Below are positions 12,301 through 22,639 of a stretch of 64,000 nt of DNA, one piece after another. The translations under genes and the position numbers were made by a program. How positions within the stretch are numbered: the first letter of the stretch is position 1; each line of letters starts with the position of its first letter. The stretch is from Lolium rigidum (Eukaryota; Streptophyta; Magnoliopsida; Poales; Poaceae): contig NC_061508.1 in the NCBI RefSeq assembly GCF_022539505.1, positions 268,776,736 through 268,840,735 of the forward strand. The letters are read 5' to 3'. Below the pieces are notes generated by a model that searched no databases, was not told the DNA's origin, and saw nothing but the letters and a program-made list of their open reading frames with translations.

Positions 12301-15300
12301 TAGACCCACGAAATACGGGGTTCTCGTCGGAACGAGGTGTCAAAACGAGTGGATCGTCGACGGCGCGTGGGCATGGTGGTCCCATCTTTTGGGATCTGCT
12401 TCACCATGGCATCCAAACACCACTTACATCACCATCCATGGAAGAAATCATGTGCTCCTTGCCTAGCTACCTCACGGGAGCCCGCGCACATGGTTTACGT
12501 GCAAAAGCGGCTCTACCCGGGCCACAAAGTGGGCCCACAACCCTTGGGTGACCCCATGTGGTGGGCACTGGTGCACCATGTCACCCCACCCACTCCTAGC
12601 CATGGGTTTAGGGTTGTGCATGTGTGAATGCCCATGTTCATGTGGTGTAGACCCCTGAAATACGGGGTTCTCGTCGGAACGAGGTGTCAAAACGAGTGGA
12701 TCGTCGACGGCGCGTGTGCATGGTGGTCCCATCTTTTGGGATCTGCTTCACCATGGCATCCAAACACCACTTACATCACCATCCATGGAAGAAATCATGT
12801 GCTCCTTGCCTAGCTACCTCACGGGAGCCCGCGCACATGGTTTACGTGCAAAACGGCTCTACCCGAGGCCACAAAGTGGGCCCACAACCCTTGGGTGACC
12901 CCATGTGGTGGGCACTTGGTGCACCATGTCACCCCACCCACTCCTAGCCATGGGTTTAGGGTTGTGCATGTGTGAATGCCCATGTTCATGTGGTGTAGAC
13001 CCACGAAATACGGGGTTCTCGTCGAACGAGGTGTCAAAACGGTGGATCGTCGACGGCGCGTGGGCATGGTGGTCCCATCTTTTGGGATCTGCTTCACCAT
13101 GGCATCCAAACACCACTTACATCACCATCCATGGAAGAAATCATGTGCTCCTTGCCTAGCTACCTCACGGGAGCCGCGCACATGGTTTACGTGCAAAACG
13201 GCTCTACCCGAGGCCACAAAGTGGGCCCACAACCCTTGGGTGACCCCATGTGGTGGGCACTGGTGCACCATGTCACCCCACCCACTCCTAGCCATGGGTT
13301 TAGGGTTGTGCATGTGTGAATGCCCATGTTCATGTGGTGTAGACCCCTGAAATACAGGGTTCTCGTCAGAACGAGGTGTCAAAACGGTGGATCGTCTGAC
13401 GGCGCGTGGGCATGGTGGTCCCATCTTTTGGGATCTGCTTCACCATGGCATCCAAACACCACTTACATCACCATCCATGGAAGAAATCATGTGCTCCTTG
13501 CCTAGCTACCTCACGGGAGCCCGCACACATGGTTTACGTGCAAAGCGGCTCTACCCGAGGCCACAAAGTGGGCCCACAACCCTTGGGTGACCCCATGTGG
13601 TGGGCACTGGTGCACCATGTCACCCCACCCACTCCTAGCCATGGGTTTAGGGTTGTGCATGTGTGAATGCCCATGTTCATGTGGTGTAGACCCACGAAAT
13701 ACGGGGTTCTCGTCGGAACGAGGTGTCAAAACGAGTGGATCGTCGACGGCGCGTGGGCATGGTGGTCCCATCTTTTGGGATCTGCTTCACCATGGCATCC
13801 AAACACCACTTACATCACCATCCATGGAAGAAATCATGTGCTCCTTGCCTAGCTACCTCACGGGAGCCCGCGCATGGTTTACGTGCAAAACGGCTCTACC
13901 CGAGGCCACAAAGTGGGCCCACAACCCTTGGGTGACCCCATGTGGTGGGCACTGGTGCACCATGTCACCCCACCCACTCCTAGCCATGGGTTTAGGGTTG
14001 TGCATGTGTGAATGCCCATGTTCATGTGGTGTAGACCCACTGAAATACGGGGTTCTCGTCGGAACGAGGTGTCAAAACGAGTGGATCGTACGACGGCGCG
14101 TGTGCATGGTGGTCCCATCTTTTGGGATCTGCTTCACCATGGCATCCAAACACCACTTACATCACCATCCATGGAAGAAATCATGTGCTCCTTGCCTAGC
14201 TACCTCACGGGAGCCCGCGCACATGGTTTACGTGCAAAACGGCTCTACCCGAGGCCACAAAGTGGGCCCACAATCCTTGGGTGACCCCATGTGGTGGGCA
14301 CTGGTGCACCATGTCACCCCACCCACTCCTAGCCATGGGTTTAGGGTTGTGCATGTGTGAATGCCCATGTTCATGTGGTGTAGACCCACGAAATACGGGG
14401 TTCTCGTCGAAACGAGGTGTCAAAACGAGTGGATCGTCGACGGCGCGTGGGCATGGTGGTCCCATCTTTTGGGATCTGCTTCACCATGGCATCCAAACAC
14501 CACTTACATCACCACCCATGGAAGAAATCATGTGCTCCTTGCCCTAGCTACCTCACGGGAGCCCGCACACATGGTTTACGTGCAAAACGGCTCTACCCGA
14601 GGCCACAAAGTGGGCCCACAACCCTTGGGTGACCCCATGTGGTGGGCACTGGTGCACCATGTCACCCCACCCACTCCTAGCCATGGGTTTAGGGTTGTGC
14701 ATGTGTGAATGCCCATGTTCATGTGGTGTAGACCCCGAAATACGGGGTTCTCGTCGGAACGAGGTGTCAAAACGGTGGATCGTCGACGGCGCGTGTGCAT
14801 GGTGGTCCCATCTTTTGGGATCTGCTTCACCATGGCATCCAAACACCACTTACATCACCATCCATGGAAGAAATCATGTGCTCCTTGCCTAGCTACCTCA
14901 CGGGAGCCCGCGCACATGGTTTACGTGCAAAACGGCTCTACCCGAGGCCACAAAGTGGGCCCACAATCCTTGGGTGACCCCATGTGGTGGGCACTGGTGC
15001 ACCATGTCACCCCACCCACTCCTAGCCATGGGTTTAGGGTTGTGCATGTGTGAATGCCCATGTTCATGTGGTGTAGACCCCGAAATACGGGGTTCTCGTC
15101 GGAACGAGGTGTCAAAACGAGTGGATCGTCTGACGGCGCGTGGGCATGGTGGTCCCATCTTTTGGGATCTGCTTCACCATGGCATCCAAACACCACTTAC
15201 ATCACCATCCATGGAATAAATCATGTGCTCCTTGCCTAGCTACCTCACGGGAGCCCGCACACATGGTTTACGTGCAAAACGGCTCTACCCGAGGCCACAA

Positions 15301-17414
15301 AGTGGGCCCACAACCCTTGGGTGACCCCATGTGGTGGGCAGCTGGTGCACCATGTCACCCCACCCACTCCTAGCCATGGGTTTAGGGTTGTGCATGTGTG
15401 AATGCCCATGTTCATGTGGTGTAGACCCACGAAATACGGGGGTTCTCGTCGAACGAGGTGTCAAAACGGTGGATCGTACGACGGCGCGTGGGCATGGTGG
15501 TCCCATCTTTTGGGATCTGCTTCACCATGGCATCCAAACACCACTTACATCACCATCCATGGAAGAAATCATGTGCTCCTTGCCTAGCTACCTCACGGGA
15601 GCCCGCACACATGGTTTACGTGCAAAGCGGCTCTACCCGGGCCACAAAGTGGGCCCACAACCCTTGGGTGACCCCATGTGGTGGGCACTGGTGCACCATG
15701 TCACCCCACCCACTCCTAGCCATGGGTTTAGGGTTGTGCATGTGTGAATGCCCATGTTCATGTGGTGTAGACCCCACGAAATACGGGGTTCTCGTCGAAC
15801 GAGGTGTCAAAACGGTGGATCGTCTGACGGCGCGTGGGCATGGTGGTCCCATCTTTTGGGATCTGCTTCACCATGGCATCCAAACACCACTTACATCACC
15901 ATCCATGGAAGAAATCATGTGCTCCTTGCCTAGCTACCTCACGGGAGCCCGCACACATGGTTTACGTGCAAAACGGCTCTACCCGGGCCACAAAGTGGCC
16001 CCACAACCCTGGGTGACCCCATGTGGTGGGCACTGGTGCACCATGTCACCCCACCCACTCCTAGCCATGGGTTTAGGGTTGTGCATGTGTGAATGCCCAT
16101 GTTCATGTGGTGTAGACCCACTGAAATACGGGGTTCTCGTCGGAACGAGGTGTCAAAACGGTGGATCGTACGACGGGCGCGTGTGCATGGTGGTCCCATC
16201 TTTTGGGATGCTGCTTCACCATGGCATCCAAACACCACTTACATCACCATCCATGGAAGAAATCATGTGCTCCTTGCCTAGCTACCTCACGGGAGCCCGC
16301 ACACATGGTTTATGTGCAAAACGGCTCTACCCGAGGCCACAAAGTGGGCCCACAACCCTTGGGTGACCCCATGTGGTGGGCACTGGTGCACCATGTCACC
16401 CCACCCACTCCTAGCCATGGGTTTAGGGTTGTGCATGTGTGAATGCCCATGTTCATGTGGTGTAGACCCACTGAAATACAGGGTTCTCGTCAGAACGAGG
16501 TGTCAAAACGGTGGATCGTGCGACGGCGCGTGGGCATGGTGGTCCCATCTTTTGGGATCTGCTTCACCATGGCATCCAAACACCACTTACATCACCATCC
16601 ATGGAAGAAATCATGTGCTCCTTGCCTAGCTACCTCACGGGAGCCCGCACACATGGTTTACGTGCAAAACGGCTCTACCCGGGCCACAAAGTGGGCCCAC
16701 AACCCTTGGGTGACCCCATGTGGTGGGCAACTGGTGCACCATGTCACCCCACCCACTCCTAGCCATGGGTTTAGGGTTGTGCATGTGTGAATGCCCATGT
16801 TCATGTGGTGTAGACCCCTGAAATACGGGGTTCTCGTCGAACGAGGTGTCAAAACGAGTGGATCGTGCGACGGCGCGTGGGCATGGTGGTCCCATCTTTT
16901 GGGATGCTGCTTCACCATGGCATCCAAACACCACTTACATCACCATCCATGGAAGAAATCATGTGCTCCTTGCCTAGATACCTCACGGGAGCCCGCACAC
17001 ATGGTTTACGTGCAAAACGGCTCTACCCGAGGCCACAAAGTGGGCCCACAACCCTTGGGTGACCCCATGTGGTGGGCCTTTGGTGCACCATGTCACCCCA
17101 CCCACTCCTAGCCATGGGTTTAGGGTTGTGCATGTGTGAATGCCCATGTTCATGTGGTGTAGACCCCTGAAATACGGGGTTCTCGTCGGAACGAGGTGTC
17201 AAGACGGTGGATCGTCGACGGCGCGTGGGCATGGTGGTCCCATCTTTTGGGATGCTGCTTCACCATGGCATCCAAACACCACTTACATCACCATCCATGG
17301 AAGAAATCATGTGCTCCTTGCCTAGCTACCTCACGGGAGCCCGCACACATGGTTTACGTGCAAAACGGCTCTACCCAGGCCACAAAGTGGGCCCACAACC
17401 CTTGGGTGACCCCA
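9374..17414. repeat. Tandem satellite array, ~347-bp monomer, about 23 copies
   Basis: Anchoring on the shared phrase agggttgtgcatg gives starts at 9481, 9834, 10182, 10527, 10874, 11220 and 11567, i.e. spacings of 353, 348, 345, 347, 346 and 347; the last is near 17122. Copies are nearly identical. Differences concentrate in one CpG-rich block between gtgtagaccc and ggcatggtgg, as 1-3 base indels. Each monomer carries GGGTTTAGGGTT (telomere-like), several CCATGG sites and GTGGGCCC. The array ends abruptly at about 17414, mid-monomer, after gggtgacccc. Because 348 is divisible by three, long open frames run through the array; they are not genes. I do not recognise the satellite family. Confidence 0.95.
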
Positions 17415-17481
17415 ACAAAAAATGACTACCAAAAACCTAACATAATCAACTGAAAACACTACTTTTTAAAAAAACTCCACG

Positions 17482-17552
17482 CATAGATCGGGTTCCCCAC
17501 TCCTCCCAGAGCACAGACGAAGCCGGCCGGAAGAGGGGGAACCCAATCTATG
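17482..17552. repeat. Short hairpin just outside the satellite
   Basis: CATAGATCGGGTTCCCC at 17482 pairs with GGGGGAACCCAATCTATG ending at 17552, leaving a loop of about 36 bases. It could be a small MITE remnant or a foldback transcript. No flanking duplication was identified. Confidence 0.55.
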
Positions 17553-18000
17553 GAGGAGACGAGGTGGAGGTGGCGGGCTGTACCTAGGAAAAAGTTTATG
17601 TTCTTCTTACTTTACGACTATTTTTAATTCGGACAATTGTTTGTAATTCGAGACTATTTCTAATGTCACATGGTTTTTAGGGCGTAATAGGTTGTTTAAT
17701 TTGAGAAAGGCGAGAGATAGAGATAGAACCGGCTGGGCCGCTCGCGCGTCAAAGCTTTGCCAAGCGGCCCGTCTAGGCACTGCCTCACTTCTGCTGCGGC
17801 CCTCGATCGAGGTCACCACCTTTACATGCATGCGCCATGCGGCACGCTATTAAATTACCCGCGCCACGCTCTCATGCATGCCAACCACCGTTTCGGCACC
17901 GTGACATCGTCTCGGAGGTTGCCCTCGTCTCGGCGTGCCATCGAGTTGGGCTGGCATCGGTATTAAAGTGAAATTTGTGTGCATTATTTAAGTGAATTTT
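17553..18000. other. Spacer between satellite and next gene
   Basis: No supported gene. The stretch 17640-17990 contains a GC-rich patch and probably upstream promoter sequence for the gene at 18134. Confidence 0.4.
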
Positions 18001-18014
18001 ACAAACTCCCCGTC

Positions 18015-18023
18015 TATATATAA
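18015..18023 (+). promoter_or_regulatory. TATA box
   Basis: TATATATAA, followed by a C/T-rich start region and a 5' leader, lies about 110 bases upstream of the ATG at 18134. A strong plant core promoter match. Confidence 0.65.
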
Positions 18024-18133
18024 GGGCACCTCTTCTTCCTCTTCTCTCACACATCTCACGCACTCTTACGCTTCATCCATCTACCACCGCATCCAGTGGA
18101 CTAGCCACGAAACACCAAACCCTAGCCGCCACC

Positions 18134-18571
18134 ATGGAGTTCTTTGGCCCAACTTACCGTCGCCGGCCACGCCGTGCGCGAGAGGAGTGGCCGGAGGGTG
18201 TCATCGTGGAGAACGAGGCTGCGCATGCGGGCGATATCGAGGTGGAGGAGCGACGGGGCGCTAGCGAGATCTTTCTCTCGCGGGGCTACCGCCACCTCAA
18301 CCTCCCTCTAGGCTCGCCGCCCATGTACACGATCGAGTCCCACTTCGACGGCAACGGCAACCATGAGATAGGCCTATTCGTCCACTTCGGGAACCCCTTC
18401 GACGCGCACCACCTCCTCGGGCGGGTGTTCGGTGTGGTTGTGAGTTTATCGCTTTCACTACCTACAATATCTTCACCAACTTCCACGTCATCTTTCCCGA
18501 CCGTTTCAACATGCACTTGCCTCCCATACCGCTACCACGTTGACGGCCCCGTCGGTGATGAGGAGGACTAA
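18134..18571 (+). CDS. Unrecognised small grass protein, probably frameshifted
   Basis: ATG at 18134 in excellent context (gccgccaccatggag) opens a 145-residue frame starting MEFFGPTYRRRPRRAREE. The middle contains GYRHLNLPLGSPPMYTIE, then HFGNPFDAHHLLGRVFGV. From about 18435 the in-frame translation becomes low-complexity Ser/Thr, while the adjacent frame gives a sensible EFIAFTTYNIFTNFHVIFPD and then RFNMHLPPIPLPR with a stop near 18542. I infer a one-base shift or a minor splice. I do not recognise the family; there is no signal peptide or membrane segment. The TATA box and leader are convincing, so it may be transcribed even if the end is damaged. Confidence 0.5.
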   Translation: MEFFGPTYRRRPRRAREEWPEGVIVENEAAHAGDIEVEERRGASEIFLSRGYRHLNLPLGSPPMYTIESHFDGNGNHEIGLFVHFGNPFDAHHLLGRVFGVVVSLSLSLPTISSPTSTSSFPTVSTCTCLPYRYHVDGPVGDEED

Positions 18572-18599
18572 AACGGCGAAGGAGGAGCAAGGGGAATGA

Positions 18600-18880
18600 A
18601 CATCCTAGGAGGGACGACGGCGTTGCCTCATCTTTATCGGTGTTTTTAGAGCTGTTTTATTATCTATGTCTTGTTGTCGTGTACTGTGGGCCCGGGATTT
18701 GTTGTGTGCATCGGTATCGTACGTGTGATGGAATTCCTATGTAAGGTTTGTACTATCTAGCTCTATATATCAATGTTTTTACGGTCCGGTGCTACAACAA
18801 CACACCATAAAAATTCAAAAGCTTAGAAATGAGGCCGTTTACTCTACCTTTAGAGCCTGTTTAAACCATAGTGAGAAGAA
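18600..18880. other. 3' flank of the 18134 gene
   Basis: AT-rich sequence with ctctatatatcaatg near 18760 and gagcctgtttaaacc near 18852, the latter resembling the end of a small DNA element. Nothing else supported. Confidence 0.35.
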
Positions 18881-18980
18881 AGTGCCACGGTGTGCGCCGC
18901 GCGGGCGGAGATTACCACGCGCCTCGTAACTAGAAACCGCGCGCGCACGACCCGAGCGTCGCGGCTCTTTAAACACCGGA

Positions 18981-19700
18981 ATGGCAACGGCCGCCCTCTA
19001 CCATTACCGCGTTGCCTTGCATACAAGTACGGTGCCAACGCTAGCGGTTCGCATATCTTCCGGACCCGCTCCCCGCCGTCGTCAACCACCCGCGGCGCGA
19101 CCACGAGTGACGTTTCCTGGCCGTCCGACTCCGGCGGCGACGGAAAGCCGCACAGGTGGCGCCCTCTGGTGGGAAAGGGAACCACCGCGGAGCGCCGATC
19201 AGTCGGACGGTGCTGACGAGGAGGAGGATGCCGCGGACGGCTCGGAGCCCGACGGCTCGGAGCCCGACGACTCGGAGCCGGCGACGCCGGCGAGGCGGAC
19301 GAGGAGGAGGGCGCCGCCGGCGACGCGGACGAGGAGGAGGGCGCCGCCGGCGAGCGCGGACGCGGAGGAACATGCCGTGGACGACGCGGAAGAGGACGAG
19401 GACTCCGACGCGAAGTGGGCGCGGGCTCGGAGGAGGCCTTGGCCGCCGATGAGAAGGCGGCCGCAAAAAGAAGGCTCGCGCGAAGAAGGCAGCCGTGGCG
19501 CGGGCGCGGGCGCGGGCCGAGGTGACGGACGAGGAGGAGGAGTACAACGGCTCTTCGGAGTACTCCTCGTCAGAAGATGACTCGTCGGAGTCCACCTCGT
19601 CGGACGACGGCTCCTCGTCGGAGAAGGCTTCTCGCAAGCGGGGGCGCCGGACGACGACGAGGCGAGTCGTCGTACAAACGTTCCAAGTAGACGACGAGGC
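18981..19700 (+). CDS. Low-complexity acidic/basic protein, hypothetical
   Basis: ATG at 18981 opens a 199-residue frame. It is rich in Arg/Pro, then has repeated DGSEPDGSEPDDSEP, then two copies of a TRTRRRAPPA-like repeat and an acidic EEDEDSDAKWARA. From about 19450 the neighbouring frame is better: KKAAVARARARAEVTDEEEE, then a Ser/Glu run (SSEYSSSEDDSSES) and a basic RKRGRRTTTRR close to 19670. This suggests one frame change in the middle. Composition suggests a disordered, nuclear-type protein; no domain is recognised. A random GC-rich open frame is a real alternative. Confidence 0.35.
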
Positions 19701-19902
19701 ATGTCCTCTATATTTTTATCTGCATTTTTATACTGCATTTGTAGTATTGTGTGCGGACCTTATATTTTCTGCATTTTAATTATTGTAAGAGGTAATTATG
19801 CTATGTACTTCTCCTCATCGGCTTTTCACTTTGTCGAAAAAGAAATTTTTATTTACGGACATGATCACATTACTGAATTGATCTGTTGCCCAACCATAAC
19901 AT

Positions 19903-20593
19903 CTAGGCCGAGCATTTTAAAAGCCACGACATCGCGATTATAACAGCTACTAGAATAATTATAGCACACAAGGCGTACTGAAGAAACAATTCCCGTTGGA
20001 GAGCATATTTTTTGACCTTATTTATCTTCAACCTTGTTGTCGCCTTTGTTTCGTTTTTACTAATGTTGTGTTCATCGATGATATCAGCCATCATCAACTC
20101 GATTCGGCCTTTCTCTTCCAGAAGTGTTTCTATTTTTTTGTTGGTAGTCATCAATGCTTGTTCCATCTTCCGAATTGTCTCATGAGCCACCCAGAGCTTC
20201 TCTTTGACAATCCTCAATTCTTCATCAATCTTCATTTTCTCCTCTCTTTTAAAATTTAGTTCTTCTAGGAGAACAATTTTTGCTTGTAGACAATGTTGAA
20301 GCTGGGCACAGACCATCCCGAATACCACACTCACATATTGATTCCTACAATAAAACGTGAAAACATATTAAATTCGACATAACTTATGAAGCTGCACATA
20401 CCGATGACTCTTCAAGATATTTAGAATCCCATGAGATGAAGACGTTAACTTAGAATCATACCTCATCCGATGAGTTGTGCATGGGTTCGACGCGGTCGAT
20501 CTCGTCCATAGCCGAAATCACCATGGCGGCGGCGACTCTGTAGGTGGAGGCGAGGATGGAGATGCTGATGAGATAACGGGCCGAGGGATCCAT
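19903..20593 (-). CDS. Coiled-coil, C-terminally tail-anchored protein, three exons
   Basis: Exon 1 20593-20462 (44 codons, MDPSARYLISISILASTYRV...), exon 2 20448-20402 (47 nt) and exon 3 20344-19903 give 206 residues without a frameshift. Donors are GAG|GTATGA and CATCG|GTATGT; acceptors are CTAAG|TTAAC and TTGTAG|GAATC. Skipping the 47-nt exon would break the frame. The N-terminus has a short hydrophobic stretch. Residues about 75-160 form a coiled coil rich in Glu/Lys/Leu (AKIVLLEELNFKREEKMKID onwards). Near the end ALCAIIILVAVIIAMSWLL is one membrane segment followed by KCSA and the stop. The architecture suggests a tail-anchored protein facing the cytosol. I recall similar unannotated grass proteins; no function is assigned. 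Confidence 0.8.
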
Positions 20594-20816
20594 CTTTTCG
20601 TTTGTGGTATGCTTCTTTATGCTCCTCGTGGGCCGCAATTGAGGCCCATCCTGGCCCAGCCTTTTATTTAGGTATTTAAGCTGCCGTACTAATTAATCCT
20701 CAAATCTAATTACCAAACGATCTATCCTCCTCCTCAACGCCTCCTACGATCTACGGCCGGGACGCCGATTGCGTCCTCGAAGACGTTGGTTACGAGCTGA
20801 CTCGGATCTCATCGCC
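20594..20816. promoter_or_regulatory. Short intergenic region between divergent genes
   Basis: 223 bases separate the minus-strand start at 20593 from the ATG at 20817. The stretch has ttatttaggtatttaagctg near 20670 and could serve both genes. No single element is certain. Confidence 0.4.
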
Positions 20817-21762
20817 ATGGATGTAAGTATAGTTCGCTCACCTCGTGCCATGCACCTAATTTTTTTTATGAACTCTTGCACGACAACATATGTAGACGCG
20901 GTAGATCGTCTTTACTTTGATCTGCCCAAGTTAGATACTGGTCGTCTAATCTTACTTCCCTTGGTTGGTTCGCTTGGGAAAAAAATATCGGCCGACTTAA
21001 TTAGATCTAGTGGTTAATTTGATCGTACGTATATGACATATGAGAACATTGACATTGATCAGCCATTCCTTGCTACGCACTGCCTGACTTCGTGCTTTAC
21101 CGAATTGGAGGAAAAGGCCTATTATAAGGGGTAAGTACTGTTTATGGCACTCAATGAGAACACGGTGTTATGAACAACTTAATTTAGAATTAATTGATGT
21201 CCCTTATGTTTTTTAATATTACATGTAGGTCCTGGAGAAGAGGAAGAGTATGATTTTGAAGCTTTCATAGAGTATGCAAATCGAGTTAAGATGAATTATG
21301 ACGATTTTGATGCACTCGAACGACTAGTTGCGAAAACCCTACCGAGTAATTCCATTGTACGTGTGCACCATCAAGAAATCACACATCGTGAAGAATAAAG
21401 CAAAGATGGTAATTAATTTTGATTTCCATCATTTCTTACTACTAACCAAGATATGCCTAGATAATTGATTCGTCAAATTTATGTGTAGTACTTCTCAAGG
21501 AGGTTCACCCTCAAGCACATTACTGCCCAATATTCAGCTACCGGCAACCATAAAGCTTTACTCTCCAGTGCCAATGTTACGAAGTTACGATGGTGATGAA
21601 CATGTCAACGGTGAAAGGAGTACCAAAAGGAGGTGCCATGATAACATCACACTTTGGATGGATGTGGTGAGGAAGAATGGCATGAAGAAAAATCAGAAAT
21701 ACGTGTTCTGGTTCCGTAAGCAAGGAGAAGGTGGTCTGAAGATTATGCTTGACTGTGTGTGA
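20817..21762 (+). pseudogene. Decayed multi-exon gene, family not identified
   Basis: ATGGAT followed by GTAAGTATAG at 20823 looks like a very short first coding exon. Later pieces read NIDIDQPFLATHCLTSCFTE with ELEEKAYYKG before GTAAGTAC (about 21043-21130), then PGEEEEYDFEAFIEYANRVK with LERLVAKTLPSN (about 21230-21390). The last is RRCHDNITLWMDVVRKNGMK followed by YVFWFRKQGEGGLKIMLDCV and TGA at 21760. These do not join in one frame and a stop (REE*) interrupts the third piece. The last motif recurs in grass proteins I remember only as uncharacterised. Probably a pseudogene. Confidence 0.5.
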
Positions 21763-22630
21763 GAGCAGCCCGGTTCAGACTTCGCTCGTGAAGACTACTG
21801 TAGCTATCTAAATTTTTTTGTTTATGTCATGTCCGTTGGTACACTTTTAGTATGGTGCAAATTTATGTCATTTTTAATGGTTTCTCACTTTTATGACAAT
21901 GTGTGAAGAGTTCGATCGTGAATGCTTATTAATTATATCCAGCTTATTTCTCTACAAGTGTTGTATGAGGGTTGTAGCATTGTGAAATTTGTTGATGCCC
22001 CACTCGACGGTGGCACTATAGATATGTCAATTATGTGCATTGCAGATCTAGTAATGTGCAAAAAAGACCATATTTTTTAAAAATTCTTCGTTACAAACAA
22101 TTGAAATCGTAATTAAAAAATATTTTGCACCGTCGTACTAGCTACAAGCCATTGTTGTGTGGTGCCATGCGGAACCATGGTATGCTTGTAGGTGATCAGC
22201 ACCTTTGAACATGTATATATTGTTGCTCCAAAAGAGAGGGAGAAGTAAGTTATCGATTCGTCTGCCGAATGCAAAGCGAGTGTCTTATCACATGCATAGA
22301 GTGGCCTCCGTGTATGGGCTGGGTACTAACGGGCTGGCCCGAGATATCCATCGAGAGCTTGCCTAATTATAGTATTAACAGCGAGATGCCCTAGTTAGCG
22401 GCACGTCCGACGCACAACGTGTAACTACCCACGATTTCTTCTTCAAGTCAACGTCGCCTTCCATCGCCGTCTGGAGAAGATAGGAGTCCTTTCGTCGGCG
22501 GAGCCTACAGCTCAATCTAACGACGGCAACATCCGTGTTCCGGCCTTCCGGTGCGCGCGTTTGCAATCTCGTTTATCATCGATCCTTTCGCCCACTTGAT
22601 CTAGAGTGCGCTTGATCTAAACCTTCATTC
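21763..22630. other. Spacer, no gene seen
   Basis: AT-rich up to about 22370, then a GC-richer stretch (22380-22600) that could be the 5' end of the ULP1-type gene. No terminal inverted repeat was identified. Confidence 0.35.
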
Positions 22631-22639
22631 TTTGCCGGA

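Noticed and set aside
13587..16366. Open frames of 257 and 302 codons inside the satellite
   Set aside because: They exist because monomers of 345-348 bases can lack stops in one frame; they repeat the same peptide, start at arbitrary points and occur in several frames and both strands.
9374..17414. CRISPR-like array
   Set aside because: The repeat unit is 347 bp with no unique spacers; the genome is a plant.
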